Notes: generated by a model from the letters alone, not told the origin. Shown: positions 7,514 through 16,191, counted from the stretch's first letter. The stretch is 37,696 nucleotides of DNA from an uncultured Bacilli bacterium (GCA_944368805.1 CALVXC010000005.1:1-37696); one strand, 5' to 3'. Translations and numbers: made by a program.

Positions 7514-8389
7514 TTATTTATTTTCCATTTGTTTAGCCACTTCATCAGCAAAGTTTTCTTCTCTTTTAGTCATACCTTCGCCTACTTCATAACGAATCAT
7601 TTCTCTTATTTGACTGTTATTATTTTTGACAAAAGTTCCTACTGTAATATCACTATCTTTAACAAATGGTTGTTCTTCTAAACAAATTTCTTTATAATAT
7701 TTTTGAATACGACCTTCAACCATTTTTTCAGCTATTTCAGCAGGTTTTCCTTCATTAATAGCTTGTTCTTTTAAAACAGTTCTTTCTTTTTCAATTTCCT
7801 CTGTTGGAACATCAGCTTTTCTAATATAACTTGGACGCATAGCAGCCGTATGCATTGCTACATCTTTAGCTACCTCTTCATTGTCACCTTCTAAAACAGT
7901 TAAAACAGCAATTTTTCCACCCATATGAATATATGAACCAAAAACTTCATTATCTTCTTTAACTACTTTAGTAAATCTTCTAAAACTTAATTTTTCACCA
8001 ATTTTAGCAGTTTTATTAACAATTAAATCATTAATTGTTTCGCCATTAACTTCAATACTTAAAACATCTTCATTAGTTTTAACATCATTATTAATAATTT
8101 CTTCTAAAATTGTATTAACTAATTCTTTAAATTCGTCATTTTTAGCTACAAAATCAGTCTCAGAATTCATTTCAACTATTACAGCTTTATTATCTTTAAT
8201 CAAAACAGATGCCAAACCTTCAGCTGCAATTCTTTCTGATTTTTTAGCTGCTTTAGAAATACCTTTTTCTCTTAACCAATCAATAGCAGTTTCCATATTC
8301 CCATCGTTAGCTTCTAAAGCTTTTTTACAATCTAACATCCCTGCTCCAGTTACATCTCTTAACTCTTTTACCATTTTAGCAGTTATCAT
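7514..8389 (-). CDS. tsf: Elongation factor Ts
   Basis: 291 residues, normal length. The N-terminal UBA-like segment (MITAKMVKELRDVTGAGMLDCKKAL) and the conserved TDFVAKNDEF core are present. EF-Ts recycles EF-Tu by exchanging GDP for GTP. It follows rpsB by 43 nt with a GAGAGGG ribosome site, the usual rpsB-tsf pair. The pyrH-frr genes that often follow are not here; a terminator and the RiPP cluster occupy that place. Confidence 0.98.
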   Translation of the reverse strand: MITAKMVKELRDVTGAGMLDCKKALEANDGNMETAIDWLREKGISKAAKKSERIAAEGLASVLIKDNKAVIVEMNSETDFVAKNDEFKELVNTILEEIINNDVKTNEDVLSIEVNGETINDLIVNKTAKIGEKLSFRRFTKVVKEDNEVFGSYIHMGGKIAVLTVLEGDNEEVAKDVAMHTAAMRPSYIRKADVPTEEIEKERTVLKEQAINEGKPAEIAEKMVEGRIQKYYKEICLEEQPFVKDSDITVGTFVKNNNSQIREMIRYEVGEGMTKREENFADEVAKQMENK

Positions 8390-8432
8390 AAATACCCTCT
8401 CTTTCTAAAATTAAAGATGATATAACTATCAT

Positions 8433-9434
8433 CTAATTTAAAGCTTCAATTAAATCGGCTTTTTTCATGGTTGAATAACCTTTTATTTCTCTAGATTTAG
8501 CTAAATCACGAAGTTCAGCAACTGTCATTTTAGATAAATCTTTTGTTTCTTCTTTTTTAATTTCTTCTTTGGCTTTTTCTTCTTTTTCTAAAACTTTTTC
8601 CATTTTAGCTTCTTTTAATTCATCACTTTTTTTTGCTTTAATCTCACTTTTTTTAGGTCTTTCTTCTTTTTTCTTAACTGTTTCTAAAGCTTTTTCCATT
8701 ACATTTTTGCCATTTTCTTTACGATGATCTTCACTAACATAATCAACTATCTTACCACCATTAGCTTCAACAATAGCATTAGCCATAACCCCAACAATTA
8801 ACTTTACAGCTCTAATAGCATCGTCATTACCAGGAATAACATAATCAACCATATCAGGATCACAATTAGTATCAACAATTCCAAAAACAGGAATTTTTAA
8901 TTTTCTAGCTTCTAAAATAGCGATTTCTTCTTTAGAAGGATCAACAATAAATAAAGCATCTGGTAATTTATACATATCACGAATACCACATAAAACTTTA
9001 TTTAATTTGTCATATTCTTTTTTAATCTTAACGACTTCTTTTTTAGGTAAAACTTCAAACATACCGTCTTTTTCCATACGTTCAATTTGTTCTAATCTTT
9101 TAACTCTTTTTCTAATAGTTTTAAAGTTAGTTAAAGTTCCACCTAACCATCTTTGATTAACGTAAAATGAATCTGAACGAATAGCTTCTTCTTTAATAGC
9201 ATCACTCGCTTGTTTACGAGTACCTACAAATAAAACTTTTCCACCATTTGTTGCAATATTATGTAATGCACTATAAGCTTCTTCAATCTTTTTAACAGTT
9301 TTTTGTAAATCAATAATATAGATTTCATCACGAGCAGTAAAAATATACTCTTTCATTTTAGGGTTCCATCTTTTGGTTTGATGACCAAAATGAACACCTG
9401 CCTCTAATAAATAATTAATTGACACAACAGCCAT
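8433..9434 (-). CDS. rpsB: 30S ribosomal protein S2 with C-terminal SAP/Rho-N-like tail
   Basis: 333 residues against the usual 230-260. Residues 1 to about 235 are ordinary S2 ([47 protein letters not shown]). The rest is a Lys/Glu-rich charged linker of roughly 60 residues and a closing segment [19 protein letters not shown], which resembles a SAP or Rho N-terminal helix-extension-helix fold that binds nucleic acid. Start chosen at the ATG 10 nt behind AAAGGAGG; an ATG three codons earlier sits almost on that site. The tail may contact rRNA or mRNA (inference). Confidence 0.96.
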   Translation of the reverse strand: MAVVSINYLLEAGVHFGHQTKRWNPKMKEYIFTARDEIYIIDLQKTVKKIEEAYSALHNIATNGGKVLFVGTRKQASDAIKEEAIRSDSFYVNQRWLGGTLTNFKTIRKRVKRLEQIERMEKDGMFEVLPKKEVVKIKKEYDKLNKVLCGIRDMYKLPDALFIVDPSKEEIAILEARKLKIPVFGIVDTNCDPDMVDYVIPGNDDAIRAVKLIVGVMANAIVEANGGKIVDYVSEDHRKENGKNVMEKALETVKKKEERPKKSEIKAKKSDELKEAKMEKVLEKEEKAKEEIKKEETKDLSKMTVAELRDLAKSREIKGYSTMKKADLIEALN

Positions 9435-9545
9435 GTCTTTCATTCCTCCTTTTGTTTTTTTCCTCCGAACATCTCAACTTTTTACACCACCCTATTTGAG
9501 CACTAGGCATAAAAATCAATGTCGTGTGTTTTAAAAAAGCCACTA
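9435..9545 (-). promoter_or_regulatory. Structured rpsB 5' leader
   Basis: About 110 nt between promoter and start. CTCAA (9473-9477) can pair with TTGAG (9496-9500), and CCTA (9491-9494) with TAGG (9504-9507); the two helices overlap in a pseudoknot-like way. rpsB leaders bind S2 for autoregulation in other bacteria; here only the potential structure is visible. A duplicated GGAGG lies near the start. Confidence 0.35.
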
Positions 9546-9547
9546 TT

Positions 9548-9575
9548 ATTATAACATAATTATATGAAATTGAAA
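9548..9575 (-). promoter_or_regulatory. Promoter of rpsB-tsf
   Basis: TATAAT at 9548-9553 with a weak TTTCAA -35 at 9570-9575, spacer 16 nt, on the minus strand. Confidence 0.5.
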
Positions 9576-9619
9576 CATTTTTTTACCAATTTTGAATATT
9601 TTTTCAAATTAAAACACTA

Positions 9620-9648
9620 TTAAAAAAATTAAGCAATATTACTTAATT
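9620..9648 (-). terminator. Terminator overlapping the yqeY stop
   Basis: AATTAAG (9627-9633) and CTTAATT (9642-9648) form a 7-bp stem, followed by T7 on the minus strand; it ends the rpsU-yqeY transcript. Confidence 0.65.
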
Positions 9649-10075
9649 TTTCTTTTACTATTTTACTAACATTTCCCATATCCGTTTTTCCTTTTAATTT
9701 AGGAGTAATTAACCCCATAATTTTACCCATATCAGATGGTCCTTTAGGATTAATTTGCTTAAAAGCGTCAGCAATTATTGATTGAACTTCTTCAATGGAT
9801 AATTGTTTTGGTAAATAAGGTTTTAAAATATCAATTTCTTCTTGTGTTTTTGTAACTAAATCTTGACGATTACCTTTTTCAAATTCTTTAATCGCTTCAT
9901 TACGGGTTTTTATTTCACGACTCAAAATAGTAATTACCTCATCATCATTAAGTTCTCTTTTTACTTTAATTTCTTCTAGTTGAATCGCACCTTTAACCAT
10001 TCTTAAAACCGATAATAATTGCTTATTACCTGATTTTAAAGCTAAGGTTAAATCGTTCATTATTTTTTGACGCAT
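9629..10075 (-). CDS. yqeY: GatB/YqeY domain protein
   Basis: 148 residues, full family length. Typical segments: LVTKTQEEIDILKPYLPKQLS and GPSDMGKIMGLITPKLKGKTDMG, shared with the C-terminal tail domain of GatB. The role may be tRNA-related but is unproven. It follows rpsU by 11 nt, the standard pairing in Bacillota, with a AGAAGGTG ribosome site. Confidence 0.93.
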   Translation of the reverse strand: MRQKIMNDLTLALKSGNKQLLSVLRMVKGAIQLEEIKVKRELNDDEVITILSREIKTRNEAIKEFEKGNRQDLVTKTQEEIDILKPYLPKQLSIEEVQSIIADAFKQINPKGPSDMGKIMGLITPKLKGKTDMGNVSKIVKEKLSNIA

Positions 10076-10086
10076 ATTTCACCTTC

Positions 10087-10284
10087 TTATTCATATCTAT
10101 TTCTATTTCGTTTACGACTATTTTTAATAGCCTCTTGTTTTGCTTTTCTTCTTTTAACACCTGGCTTTAAATAACCTTCCTGTATTTCACGTACTCGTTT
10201 TGAGGAACCATCTTTTGCGTTTCTTTGTTTTAAAGTTCTTATGGCACCATCTACATTTCCATTTTTCACAACAACTGTAGCCAT
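10087..10284 (-). CDS. rpsU: 30S ribosomal protein S21
   Basis: 65 residues: MATVVVKNGNVDGAIRTLKQR followed by a basic tail PGVKRRKAKQEAIKNSRKRNRN. Start set at the ATG 7 nt behind GGAGGG; the codon before it is an in-frame TTG. First gene of the rpsU-yqeY operon behind a strong promoter. Confidence 0.95.
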   Translation of the reverse strand: MATVVVKNGNVDGAIRTLKQRNAKDGSSKRVREIQEGYLKPGVKRRKAKQEAIKNSRKRNRNRYE

Positions 10285-10316
10285 CAATAATCCCTCCTTT
10301 CTTAAAGTACAGTGAT

Positions 10317-10345
10317 ATTATAACACTTTTAAGTTATTTAGACAA
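10317..10345 (-). promoter_or_regulatory. Promoter of rpsU-yqeY
   Basis: TTGTCT (10340-10345), 17-nt spacer, TATAAT (10317-10322) on the minus strand. Confidence 0.8.
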
Positions 10346-10385
10346 GAAAAATCGGTGATGAAGGTGTTTTTTAGTTATTAGTTTA

Positions 10386-10420
10386 AAAAACTATTAGTAT
10401 TAAAAAAACTAATAGTTTTT
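10386..10420 (-). terminator. Terminator of the bacteriocin operon
   Basis: A 12-bp A/T-rich stem (AAAAACTATTAG with CTAATAGTTTTT). On the minus strand it is followed by T6, and it lies after the last bacteriocin gene and before the rpsU promoter. It is symmetrical and could work in both directions. Confidence 0.75.
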
Positions 10421-10459
10421 ATTTATTTATATATTTAATCTTTAATTTATTATTTAAAA

Positions 10460-10624
10460 CTAACATTTATACCCATAAACTAAACGTCTAATAGCCGTAC
10501 CTAAACTGCGACCAACATCCATAATAGCCTCAATTCCATTAACAAAAGCACTGACTAAACTACCAGTTAAACTAATAGATCCTCCAACTATATTATTCAA
10601 CTGATTATTATTTAATTTATCCAC
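10460..10624 (-). CDS. Double-glycine class II bacteriocin peptide B
   Basis: 54 residues from a GTG start at the ideal distance behind AAAGGAAGG; an upstream in-frame ATG lies inside the preceding gene and lacks a ribosome site. The leader MDKLNNNQLNNIVGG is a classic double-glycine leader (LNNNxL...I.GG). The predicted 39-residue core begins SISLTGSLVSAFVNG and ends RRLVYGYKC: amphipathic, Gly-containing, cationic at the end, with one terminal Cys. It starts one base after the stop of peptide A and downstream of a C39-protease exporter, so a two-peptide (class IIb-like) bacteriocin is likely. Confidence 0.8.
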   Translation of the reverse strand: MDKLNNNQLNNIVGGSISLTGSLVSAFVNGIEAIMDVGRSLGTAIRRLVYGYKC

Positions 10625-10625
10625 T

Positions 10626-10775
10626 TTATCCTTCCTTTCTACAAGCATATGGCCTTACATAACCATCAAATATTCCACTTACAAACACAATTACACTACT
10701 AATTAAAGCAGCTAGTCCAAAACTAAATTCACCACCTTTAATCAGCGCTAATTCGTTATTATTTAACGTTTTAAT
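10626..10775 (-). CDS. Double-glycine class II bacteriocin peptide A, AUU start
   Basis: 49 residues when started at ATT (10773-10775), which lies 7 nt behind the GGGGG of AAGGGGGTG. In this frame TAA lies just upstream and no ATG, GTG or TTG precedes the leader, so ATT is the only credible start. The leader MKTLNNNELALIKGG is nearly identical in pattern to that of peptide B. The predicted core starts EFSFGLAALISSVIVFVSG and ends YVRPYACRKEG: a hydrophobic helix with small-residue GxxxA-like spacing and a cationic tail. The gene is easily missed because of its start codon and size. Two adjacent peptides with matching leaders suggest a two-component bacteriocin. Confidence 0.78.
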   Translation of the reverse strand: MKTLNNNELALIKGGEFSFGLAALISSVIVFVSGIFDGYVRPYACRKEG

Positions 10776-10801
10776 TTTATCACCCCCTTATTTATAATTT
10801 A

Positions 10802-12874
10802 TTAGCAGTTAAATAATTGACCATTTTTTAATTTGACAACTTGATCAAATAAATCTTTATTTACCAAACGATGACTAACAATGATAATCGTTTTATCATT
10901 ATAAATACGAAATATTTTTTTTAAAAGACGACGTTCACTTGCTTTATCAAGAGCATTTAGCCCCTCATCAATGATTAAAATGGAAAAATTTTTTAAAAGA
11001 GCACGCGCTAAAAAAATACGTTGTTTTTCACCACCTGATAAATTAAAACCATTTTCTTCAATTAATTCATTATAACCAAGATGATCATCACTCATTTTAT
11101 CAATCTCACATAACTTAACTACTTTTAAAAATTCATTACTATCAATTTGACGACCTAAAACTATATTATTATATAAAGTATCTGTAAACAATAATTCATT
11201 TTGCGAAATATAAACTATATCATCTCTAACATCAGCTAAGTCATTAATATCATAACCGTCTAAAAATAATTTATCTTTAGCTACAGAATAATATTTCATA
11301 AGTAAAGCACACAAAGTACTTTTCCCACTACCACTTTTACCAATCAATAAAACTTTATGCCTTGCCATTATTTTAAAATTTATATTTTTTAATATTAAAT
11401 CACGATTATTAAAAGAAAAATTAAGGTGTTTAAAATCGATTTCCCCACTTTTTAATCGTAAATTATTAGATTTAAAGTGAAGATTAATTAAAAGTTCATT
11501 AATACGTTTTAACGCATTTCGAGCTTCTTTATAATTGGTATCTAAATCAACTAGATTTCTAAGTGGCCATAAAAAGTATGTTAATAAAGTATTAAAACTC
11601 ATAAGTTGTCCTAAAGTTAATTCTTGGTTTAAAATCAAAATACAACCTACAGTAATAATAACTAATGGTCCTATATTATTAAGAAATTCTTTAAAAAAAT
11701 ATTGTAAATTAATATAACGACTAAATTTTAAATTACTATTAACTAAACTAAAATATTTTTGTTTAAAATAATCGATAACATTACTTTCGATATTTAAACC
11801 TTTAATTGTTTCAAAAGCTCGAATATTTTCAATCATATAATTATTAACTTCAGCATTTTGTTTCTGTAAATTATCAATATACTTTTCATAATTAGGTTTA
11901 AAATATATTATTAAACACCAATATCCTAGCATAATTATAATTGCAATTAAAGCTAAGGTTTGGTTTAACCAAATCAAAACTATTAAAGTTAGAAAAGTTA
12001 AAGGTAAATCTAAAAATAGTGATAAAGCAAATTGACTAATTATTTGTTTAACTTTACTTAAATCATTAATTCTAGCTACAACTTCACCGGTCGTCTTATT
12101 ATGATAATAATGATACGGGAGGTAAATGATTTGTTTAAATATATCGTTAGTCATCTTTAAATCAATTTTATTATTTAAATAAATTAAAAACTTATTTCGT
12201 AAAAAATCACAAGTTATTTTTATAATAAAAACACTTAAGAAAAAACCAAAACCCATTACAAAATAATTTAAAGATTTTAAATTATTAATACCATCGATCA
12301 TATACTGTAAATAAAAAGAGAGTAAGATTACAAGTAGAGTTATAATGCCAGAAAGTGAAACTATCGATATTAAATACTTTTTATAATTACGTAATGTTTT
12401 TAAAATATATTTTAACAAAGAAATTTCTTTCATTTTTATTACTGGTATCTTTTTTATAGGAAAGGCATTAATAACAATATTATTCCATATTTTTTCAAAA
12501 TGGATAAATGACATTTTTTTAACTCCATCTTTAGGGTCACCCACGAAAAGAACTTCTTTTTTATAGTCGACTTTATAAATAATAATATAATGATTATAAG
12601 AATTATTTAAAGTAACATGTACAATACAAGGAAAAACGATAATACTGTTATTTAATTTATCTAAACTAGTCTTAAAACCTTGAGCTTTAAAACCGATTTT
12701 TTTTAAAGTCAAAACAATATCTAAAGCTGTTGTTCCTTTTTTAGTTGTATGACACATATTTTTTAAATTTTCTAGCGGTATATATCCATGGTAATATTTA
12801 ACTAAAGTTGCTATACAAGCAGGTCCACAATCTTTTAATTCATTTTGCTTAACTAACGTTGATTTGAAATTCAT
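10802..12874 (-). CDS. Bacteriocin-processing ABC exporter with C39 peptidase domain
   Basis: 690 residues from the ATG behind GGGAGGTG. Domain order: C39 cysteine protease (Cys16 in KDCGPACIATL, His95 in NHYIII, Asp113 in VGDPKDG), transmembrane domain about 160-440, then an ATPase with Walker A GKSGSGKST, signature LSGGEKQR and a Walker B segment ILIIDEGLNALD. It removes double-glycine leaders and exports the cores, matching the two peptides 26 nt downstream. No HlyD-type accessory protein and no obvious immunity gene accompany it. Confidence 0.95.
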   Translation of the reverse strand: MNFKSTLVKQNELKDCGPACIATLVKYYHGYIPLENLKNMCHTTKKGTTALDIVLTLKKIGFKAQGFKTSLDKLNNSIIVFPCIVHVTLNNSYNHYIIIYKVDYKKEVLFVGDPKDGVKKMSFIHFEKIWNNIVINAFPIKKIPVIKMKEISLLKYILKTLRNYKKYLISIVSLSGIITLLVILLSFYLQYMIDGINNLKSLNYFVMGFGFFLSVFIIKITCDFLRNKFLIYLNNKIDLKMTNDIFKQIIYLPYHYYHNKTTGEVVARINDLSKVKQIISQFALSLFLDLPLTFLTLIVLIWLNQTLALIAIIIMLGYWCLIIYFKPNYEKYIDNLQKQNAEVNNYMIENIRAFETIKGLNIESNVIDYFKQKYFSLVNSNLKFSRYINLQYFFKEFLNNIGPLVIITVGCILILNQELTLGQLMSFNTLLTYFLWPLRNLVDLDTNYKEARNALKRINELLINLHFKSNNLRLKSGEIDFKHLNFSFNNRDLILKNINFKIMARHKVLLIGKSGSGKSTLCALLMKYYSVAKDKLFLDGYDINDLADVRDDIVYISQNELLFTDTLYNNIVLGRQIDSNEFLKVVKLCEIDKMSDDHLGYNELIEENGFNLSGGEKQRIFLARALLKNFSILIIDEGLNALDKASERRLLKKIFRIYNDKTIIIVSHRLVNKDLFDQVVKLKNGQLFNC

Positions 12875-12886
12875 CAATTCACCTCC

Positions 12887-12928
12887 CTACTTATATCATT
12901 CGATAAAAAGGTGGCATTTTCCTGCTTA
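12887..12928 (-). promoter_or_regulatory. Sigma-H-like promoter of the bacteriocin operon
   Basis: Minus strand: AGGAAAA (12917-12923), 15 nt, GAAT (12898-12901), fitting the Bacillus sigma-H pattern (AGGAWWW, then RNNGAAT after 11-12 nt). 36 of 42 positions are identical to the element at 16211-16252. The ATG is only 24 nt past GAAT, leaving a very short leader holding GGGAGG. Confidence 0.6.
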
Positions 12929-12953
12929 AAAATAAAAAAAAATAAAATTTTTT

Positions 12954-13481
12954 TTATTTTTTATATATTTTGATTAATTTATCACCAATTTTTTTTGTTT
13001 TAACACATGGATAATAATCTATTAATTCTAAAGTTGTTTCGACTATAATTAAGCCATCTTCTTTTAATAAGTTATATTTATCAATTTGTTTAATAATACT
13101 TAAAATATCTTGAGTTTGATATGGAGGATCTAAAATAATTAAATCAAAAGTAATTTGTTTTGTCTTAAAATATTTTAAAGCTGTTTTATAATCTTTATTT
13201 AAAACAAAAGTCTTTTCTTTAATACCTTTAAGATTATCATTAATTACTTTGATTGCTTCTTTATTATTATCAACGAAATAGCACTCTTTAGCTCCCATAC
13301 TTATAGCTTCTATCCCTAAAGCTCCACTTCCAGCAAATAAATCTAAACAAATACTATTGGTTATTTGATTTTGAATCATTGCAAACATCGATTCTTTAAC
13401 CCGATCCATTGTTGGTCTAGTTCCAACAATATTAAAACCCTTTAATTGCTTACGTTTATATTTACCACTTATAATTCGCAT
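12954..13481 (-). CDS. rsmD: 16S rRNA (guanine966-N2)-methyltransferase
   Basis: 175 residues, normal for RsmD. MRIISGKYKRKQL at the N-terminus, TRPTMDRVKESMF, SAM-binding LDLFAGSGALGIEA at 46-59 and the catalytic DPPY motif near 118. It methylates G966 of 16S rRNA during small-subunit assembly. It follows ylbE by 24 nt, as in the Bacillus ylb cluster. coaD, which often comes next, is not here; the bacteriocin cassette occupies the position. Confidence 0.95.
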   Translation of the reverse strand: MRIISGKYKRKQLKGFNIVGTRPTMDRVKESMFAMIQNQITNSICLDLFAGSGALGIEAISMGAKECYFVDNNKEAIKVINDNLKGIKEKTFVLNKDYKTALKYFKTKQITFDLIILDPPYQTQDILSIIKQIDKYNLLKEDGLIIVETTLELIDYYPCVKTKKIGDKLIKIYKK

Positions 13482-13505
13482 AATATCACCAAAGATATTT
13501 TAACA

Positions 13506-13727
13506 TTATTTAAAATTTGATACAAGAGCACTAAACATTTCAATTGTATCCAACATCCGATTAATTCGATCTTGTGGTCTTAAGCCAAAACGTTCTTTAG
13601 CTTCTTCTTCAAATTGAGTAAAAGCGTTAGGATCACGATTTAAATACTTATACCAATAAGCATTTTCTCTTAAATGTTTAATGTAATTAGGATTACTTTT
13701 TAACCTAAATTGTGTTTCTAAAGTCAT
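13506..13727 (-). CDS. ylbE: YlbE-like protein
   Basis: 73 residues with the family pattern: a short N-terminal helix, LRENAYWYKYLNRDP (family: R..PYWYR.LSR.P), and a C-terminal helix ending DTIEMFSALVSNF. Function is unknown. Its ATG shares one base with the ylbD stop, and it precedes rsmD as in Bacillus. Confidence 0.75.
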   Translation of the reverse strand: MTLETQFRLKSNPNYIKHLRENAYWYKYLNRDPNAFTQFEEEAKERFGLRPQDRINRMLDTIEMFSALVSNFK

Positions 13728-14101
13728 TAATCTTCAAAGTGGCGATATAATGGTCGCGGCTTATATTCTCCTTTATCGTTATTTGTTGTTGTTTTATTTC
13801 CCGATAAATCTTGGAAAACCCCTAACACTCTTTGTAGACTGCTAACACCTTCTTGTAAACTATCTAAATCGATCATTTTTAACCATGTTAAAACATCGGC
13901 CATTCCTGTTATTTTATTTTCTTTTTTTACTGTTTCTACTTTCGGTTCTGTTTTTTGATAATCAGACCAAATTTGTTCATCTTCACCATATAGATCATAC
14001 ATTTCATAAAATTTTTGCCAAGTCATTTCGTTATTTTTAACATATTTTAATAATTGTGGATTATTTTTGACAAATTCTTTAAATTCTTCTTTTTTAGCCA
14101 T
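13727..14101 (-). CDS. ylbD: YlbD-like protein
   Basis: 124 residues. The N-terminus EEFKEFVKNNPQLLKYVKNNEMTWQKFYEMYDLYGED fits the YlbD family (annotated in Bacillus as a putative coat protein); the C-terminal half (WLKMIDLDSLQEGVSSLQRVLGVFQDL) is helical. No sporulation context is visible, so only family and synteny (ylbD-ylbE-rsmD) are supported. Confidence 0.68.
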   Translation of the reverse strand: MAKKEEFKEFVKNNPQLLKYVKNNEMTWQKFYEMYDLYGEDEQIWSDYQKTEPKVETVKKENKITGMADVLTWLKMIDLDSLQEGVSSLQRVLGVFQDLSGNKTTTNNDKGEYKPRPLYRHFED

Positions 14102-14137
14102 GAAATCTACTCCTATCTAATTAATTATATGTCAAAT

Positions 14138-14167
14138 ATAAAAAAAATTCCGATTTTAGTCGAAATT
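14138..14167 (-). terminator. Terminator overlapping the wecB stop
   Basis: AATTCCGA (14146-14153) pairs with TCGAAATT (14160-14167) with one G-U; T8 follows on the minus strand. Confidence 0.65.
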
Positions 14168-15271
14168 CTTATACTTATCAATAATAGCTTTAACAATCCG
14201 TTCGCTAGCATGACCATCACCATATGGATTAGAAGCTTCACTCATTTGATTATAAGCATCTATATTAGTTAATAATTGTTTAGTCTCTTCATAGATAACT
14301 TTTTCAGTTGTACCTACTAATTTTAAAGTACCAGCTTTTATTCCTTCAGGACGTTCGGTTGTATCTCTTAAAACTAAAACTGGTTTTCCTAATGATGGTG
14401 CTTCTTCTTGAATACCACCACTATCAGTTAAAATAATATATGCTTTATTTAAAAAATTATGAAAATCAACAACTTCTAAAGGTTCTATTAGTTTAACTTT
14501 ATCACAATCACCAAAAACTTCATTGGCTACTTCTCTAACTTTAGGATTCATATGAATTGGATAAACTACTTTAACATCATTAAATTCAGTTACAATTCGT
14601 TTAATTGCTTTAAAAATATGACGCATAGGATCACCTAAATTTTCTCGACGATGGGCTGTAAGTAAAATTAGTCGGTCATCTTTTATCCAATCAAATACTT
14701 CATGATAATAATCAGTTTTAATTGTTGTTTGCATAGCATCAATAGCTGTATTCCCTGTTATGTAAATTTTATCTTTAGCTTTACCTTCGTTTACTAAATT
14801 GTTAAAACTAACTTCGGTTGGTGCAAAGTGCATATCAGCCATTACTCCTACCATTTGTCTATTCATTTCTTCTGGATATGGTGAATATTTATTCCAAGTT
14901 CTTAAACCAGCTTCAACATGACCAACCGCCACTTGATTATAAAAAGCTGCTAGAGCTCCTGCGAAAGTAGTGGTTGTATCACCATGAACCAACACAATAT
15001 TAGGTTTAACTTCTTTAATAACACTTTCAAGTCCATTTAAAGCTCGTGTTGTAACATCAGCTAAAGTTTGTCCTTGTTTCATTATGTCCAAATCGTAGTC
15101 TGGTTTTATTTCGAAAATATTTAACACTTGATCTAACATTTCTCGGTGTTGTGCCGTTACACAAACAATTGTCTCAATTAAATTATTTTTTTGTAATTCC
15201 TTAACTAATGGTGCCATTTTTATTGCTTCTGGCCTAGTTCCAAAAATAGTCATTACTTTTATTTTACTCAT
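14156..15271 (-). CDS. wecB: UDP-N-acetylglucosamine 2-epimerase (non-hydrolysing)
   Basis: 371 residues, full length. Signature segments: KVMTIFGTRPEAIKMAPLV, VCVTAQHREMLDQVL, VHGDTTTTFAGALAAFYN, VGHVEAGLRT, LLTAHRRENLG, LTDSGGIQEEAPSLGKPVLVLRDTTERPEG. It interconverts UDP-GlcNAc and UDP-ManNAc for wall or surface polymers. It lies alone with its own terminator. A GGAGGG ribosome site precedes the ATG. Confidence 0.96.
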   Translation of the reverse strand: MSKIKVMTIFGTRPEAIKMAPLVKELQKNNLIETIVCVTAQHREMLDQVLNIFEIKPDYDLDIMKQGQTLADVTTRALNGLESVIKEVKPNIVLVHGDTTTTFAGALAAFYNQVAVGHVEAGLRTWNKYSPYPEEMNRQMVGVMADMHFAPTEVSFNNLVNEGKAKDKIYITGNTAIDAMQTTIKTDYYHEVFDWIKDDRLILLTAHRRENLGDPMRHIFKAIKRIVTEFNDVKVVYPIHMNPKVREVANEVFGDCDKVKLIEPLEVVDFHNFLNKAYIILTDSGGIQEEAPSLGKPVLVLRDTTERPEGIKAGTLKLVGTTEKVIYEETKQLLTNIDAYNQMSEASNPYGDGHASERIVKAIIDKYKNFD

Positions 15272-15310
15272 ACAATCCCTCCATTTTTATTTTAACATAT
15301 TTTTAACAAT

Positions 15311-15341
15311 TAAAAAAGCTAATTAATTAATTTCATTAGCT
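15311..15341 (-). terminator. Terminator after the PD-(D/E)XK gene
   Basis: AGCTAAT (15318-15324) and ATTAGCT (15335-15341), then T6 on the minus strand; overlaps the stop. Confidence 0.6.
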
Positions 15342-16191
15342 CTTGTTTAGTAATACCAGTAGAATTAGTAATGATATCAATTGGTATTTTGTTTTTATAT
15401 AAATTGATAGCTATATTAGAATTAGCTTCTAATATTCCCTCTTTTCTACCTTGTCTTTTACCATATTTAACTCCTTGTTTATAACGATATTCTTTTTCCC
15501 ACTCATCATACATTCTCTCATCAATATCATCAAAGATATTCCTAAATCTTTCTTCGTTAAATTCTTCAATTGTTTTATTTACTTTTTCCAATATTTCATC
15601 CCTTCCTTGTATTTCTTTTCTTTTTTCACTATCTATAACTACTAACATTAACAAATATCTTTCTAGTAATGTTAAATCTTTTATATCTTTATTATAACAG
15701 TATTTATTTAAATATTTTAAATTAATATGATATATTTCTAAATTTCTGTTATCTATTTGAGAATTTTTGTTTTTTATTTGACATTTATAAATTAATTCAT
15801 TTTTTTTAAAATAATCATAGTTATCAAAATTAATTAGAATTAATTTCTTATCATTATAAAAATCTTCACCTTTTTCATATAATAAAGAACCGATTTTATA
15901 TAAATAATTATAGTTTTTATTAATAATACCATGATAGAAATTTTTATTCATTTCAATAATAATAAAATGTTCATTAACTTTTAATAAAATATCAATTCGA
16001 GAATTTTTATGATTTTTTTTATTAACAAGAATTTCGTTATTAATAGCTATTAAATTATTTAAATCGTTATAGGGTATTTTTGTTATAATGTTAATTAAGT
16101 ATTTTAAATATTTAATATTATTAGGATTTAACATTACTTTTTTAAATATATTGTCATAAATAGCTGGATAAAATTCAATAATATTTTGAAT
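15319..16191 (-). CDS. PD-(D/E)XK nuclease-family transposase-like (Rpn-type) protein, AUU start
   Basis: 290 residues when started at ATT (16189-16191), 7 nt behind AAAGGAGG. The first ATG (16134) would cut off the conserved opening: upstream in frame lies YDNIFKKV, continuing as MLNPNNIKYLKYLI, matching the usual FKxVF...N...L..fLN start of this family. The nuclease core is SRIDILLKVNEHFIIIEMNKNF (Asp, then ExN in place of ExQ/ExK). The C-terminus has KYGKRQGRKEG and a small ITKQELMKLI helix. Relatives act as RecA-independent recombination nucleases or relics of them. It shares its promoter element with the bacteriocin operon. Confidence 0.75.
   Translation of the reverse strand: MQNIIEFYPAIYDNIFKKVMLNPNNIKYLKYLINIITKIPYNDLNNLIAINNEILVNKKNHKNSRIDILLKVNEHFIIIEMNKNFYHGIINKNYNYLYKIGSLLYEKGEDFYNDKKLILINFDNYDYFKKNELIYKCQIKNKNSQIDNRNLEIYHINLKYLNKYCYNKDIKDLTLLERYLLMLVVIDSEKRKEIQGRDEILEKVNKTIEEFNEERFRNIFDDIDERMYDEWEKEYRYKQGVKYGKRQGRKEGILEANSNIAINLYKNKIPIDIITNSTGITKQELMKLIN

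Noticed and set aside
12929-12960. A/T-only hairpin after rsmD
   Set aside because: Runs of A and T can pair, but with no G/C in the stem it is not convincing as a terminator.
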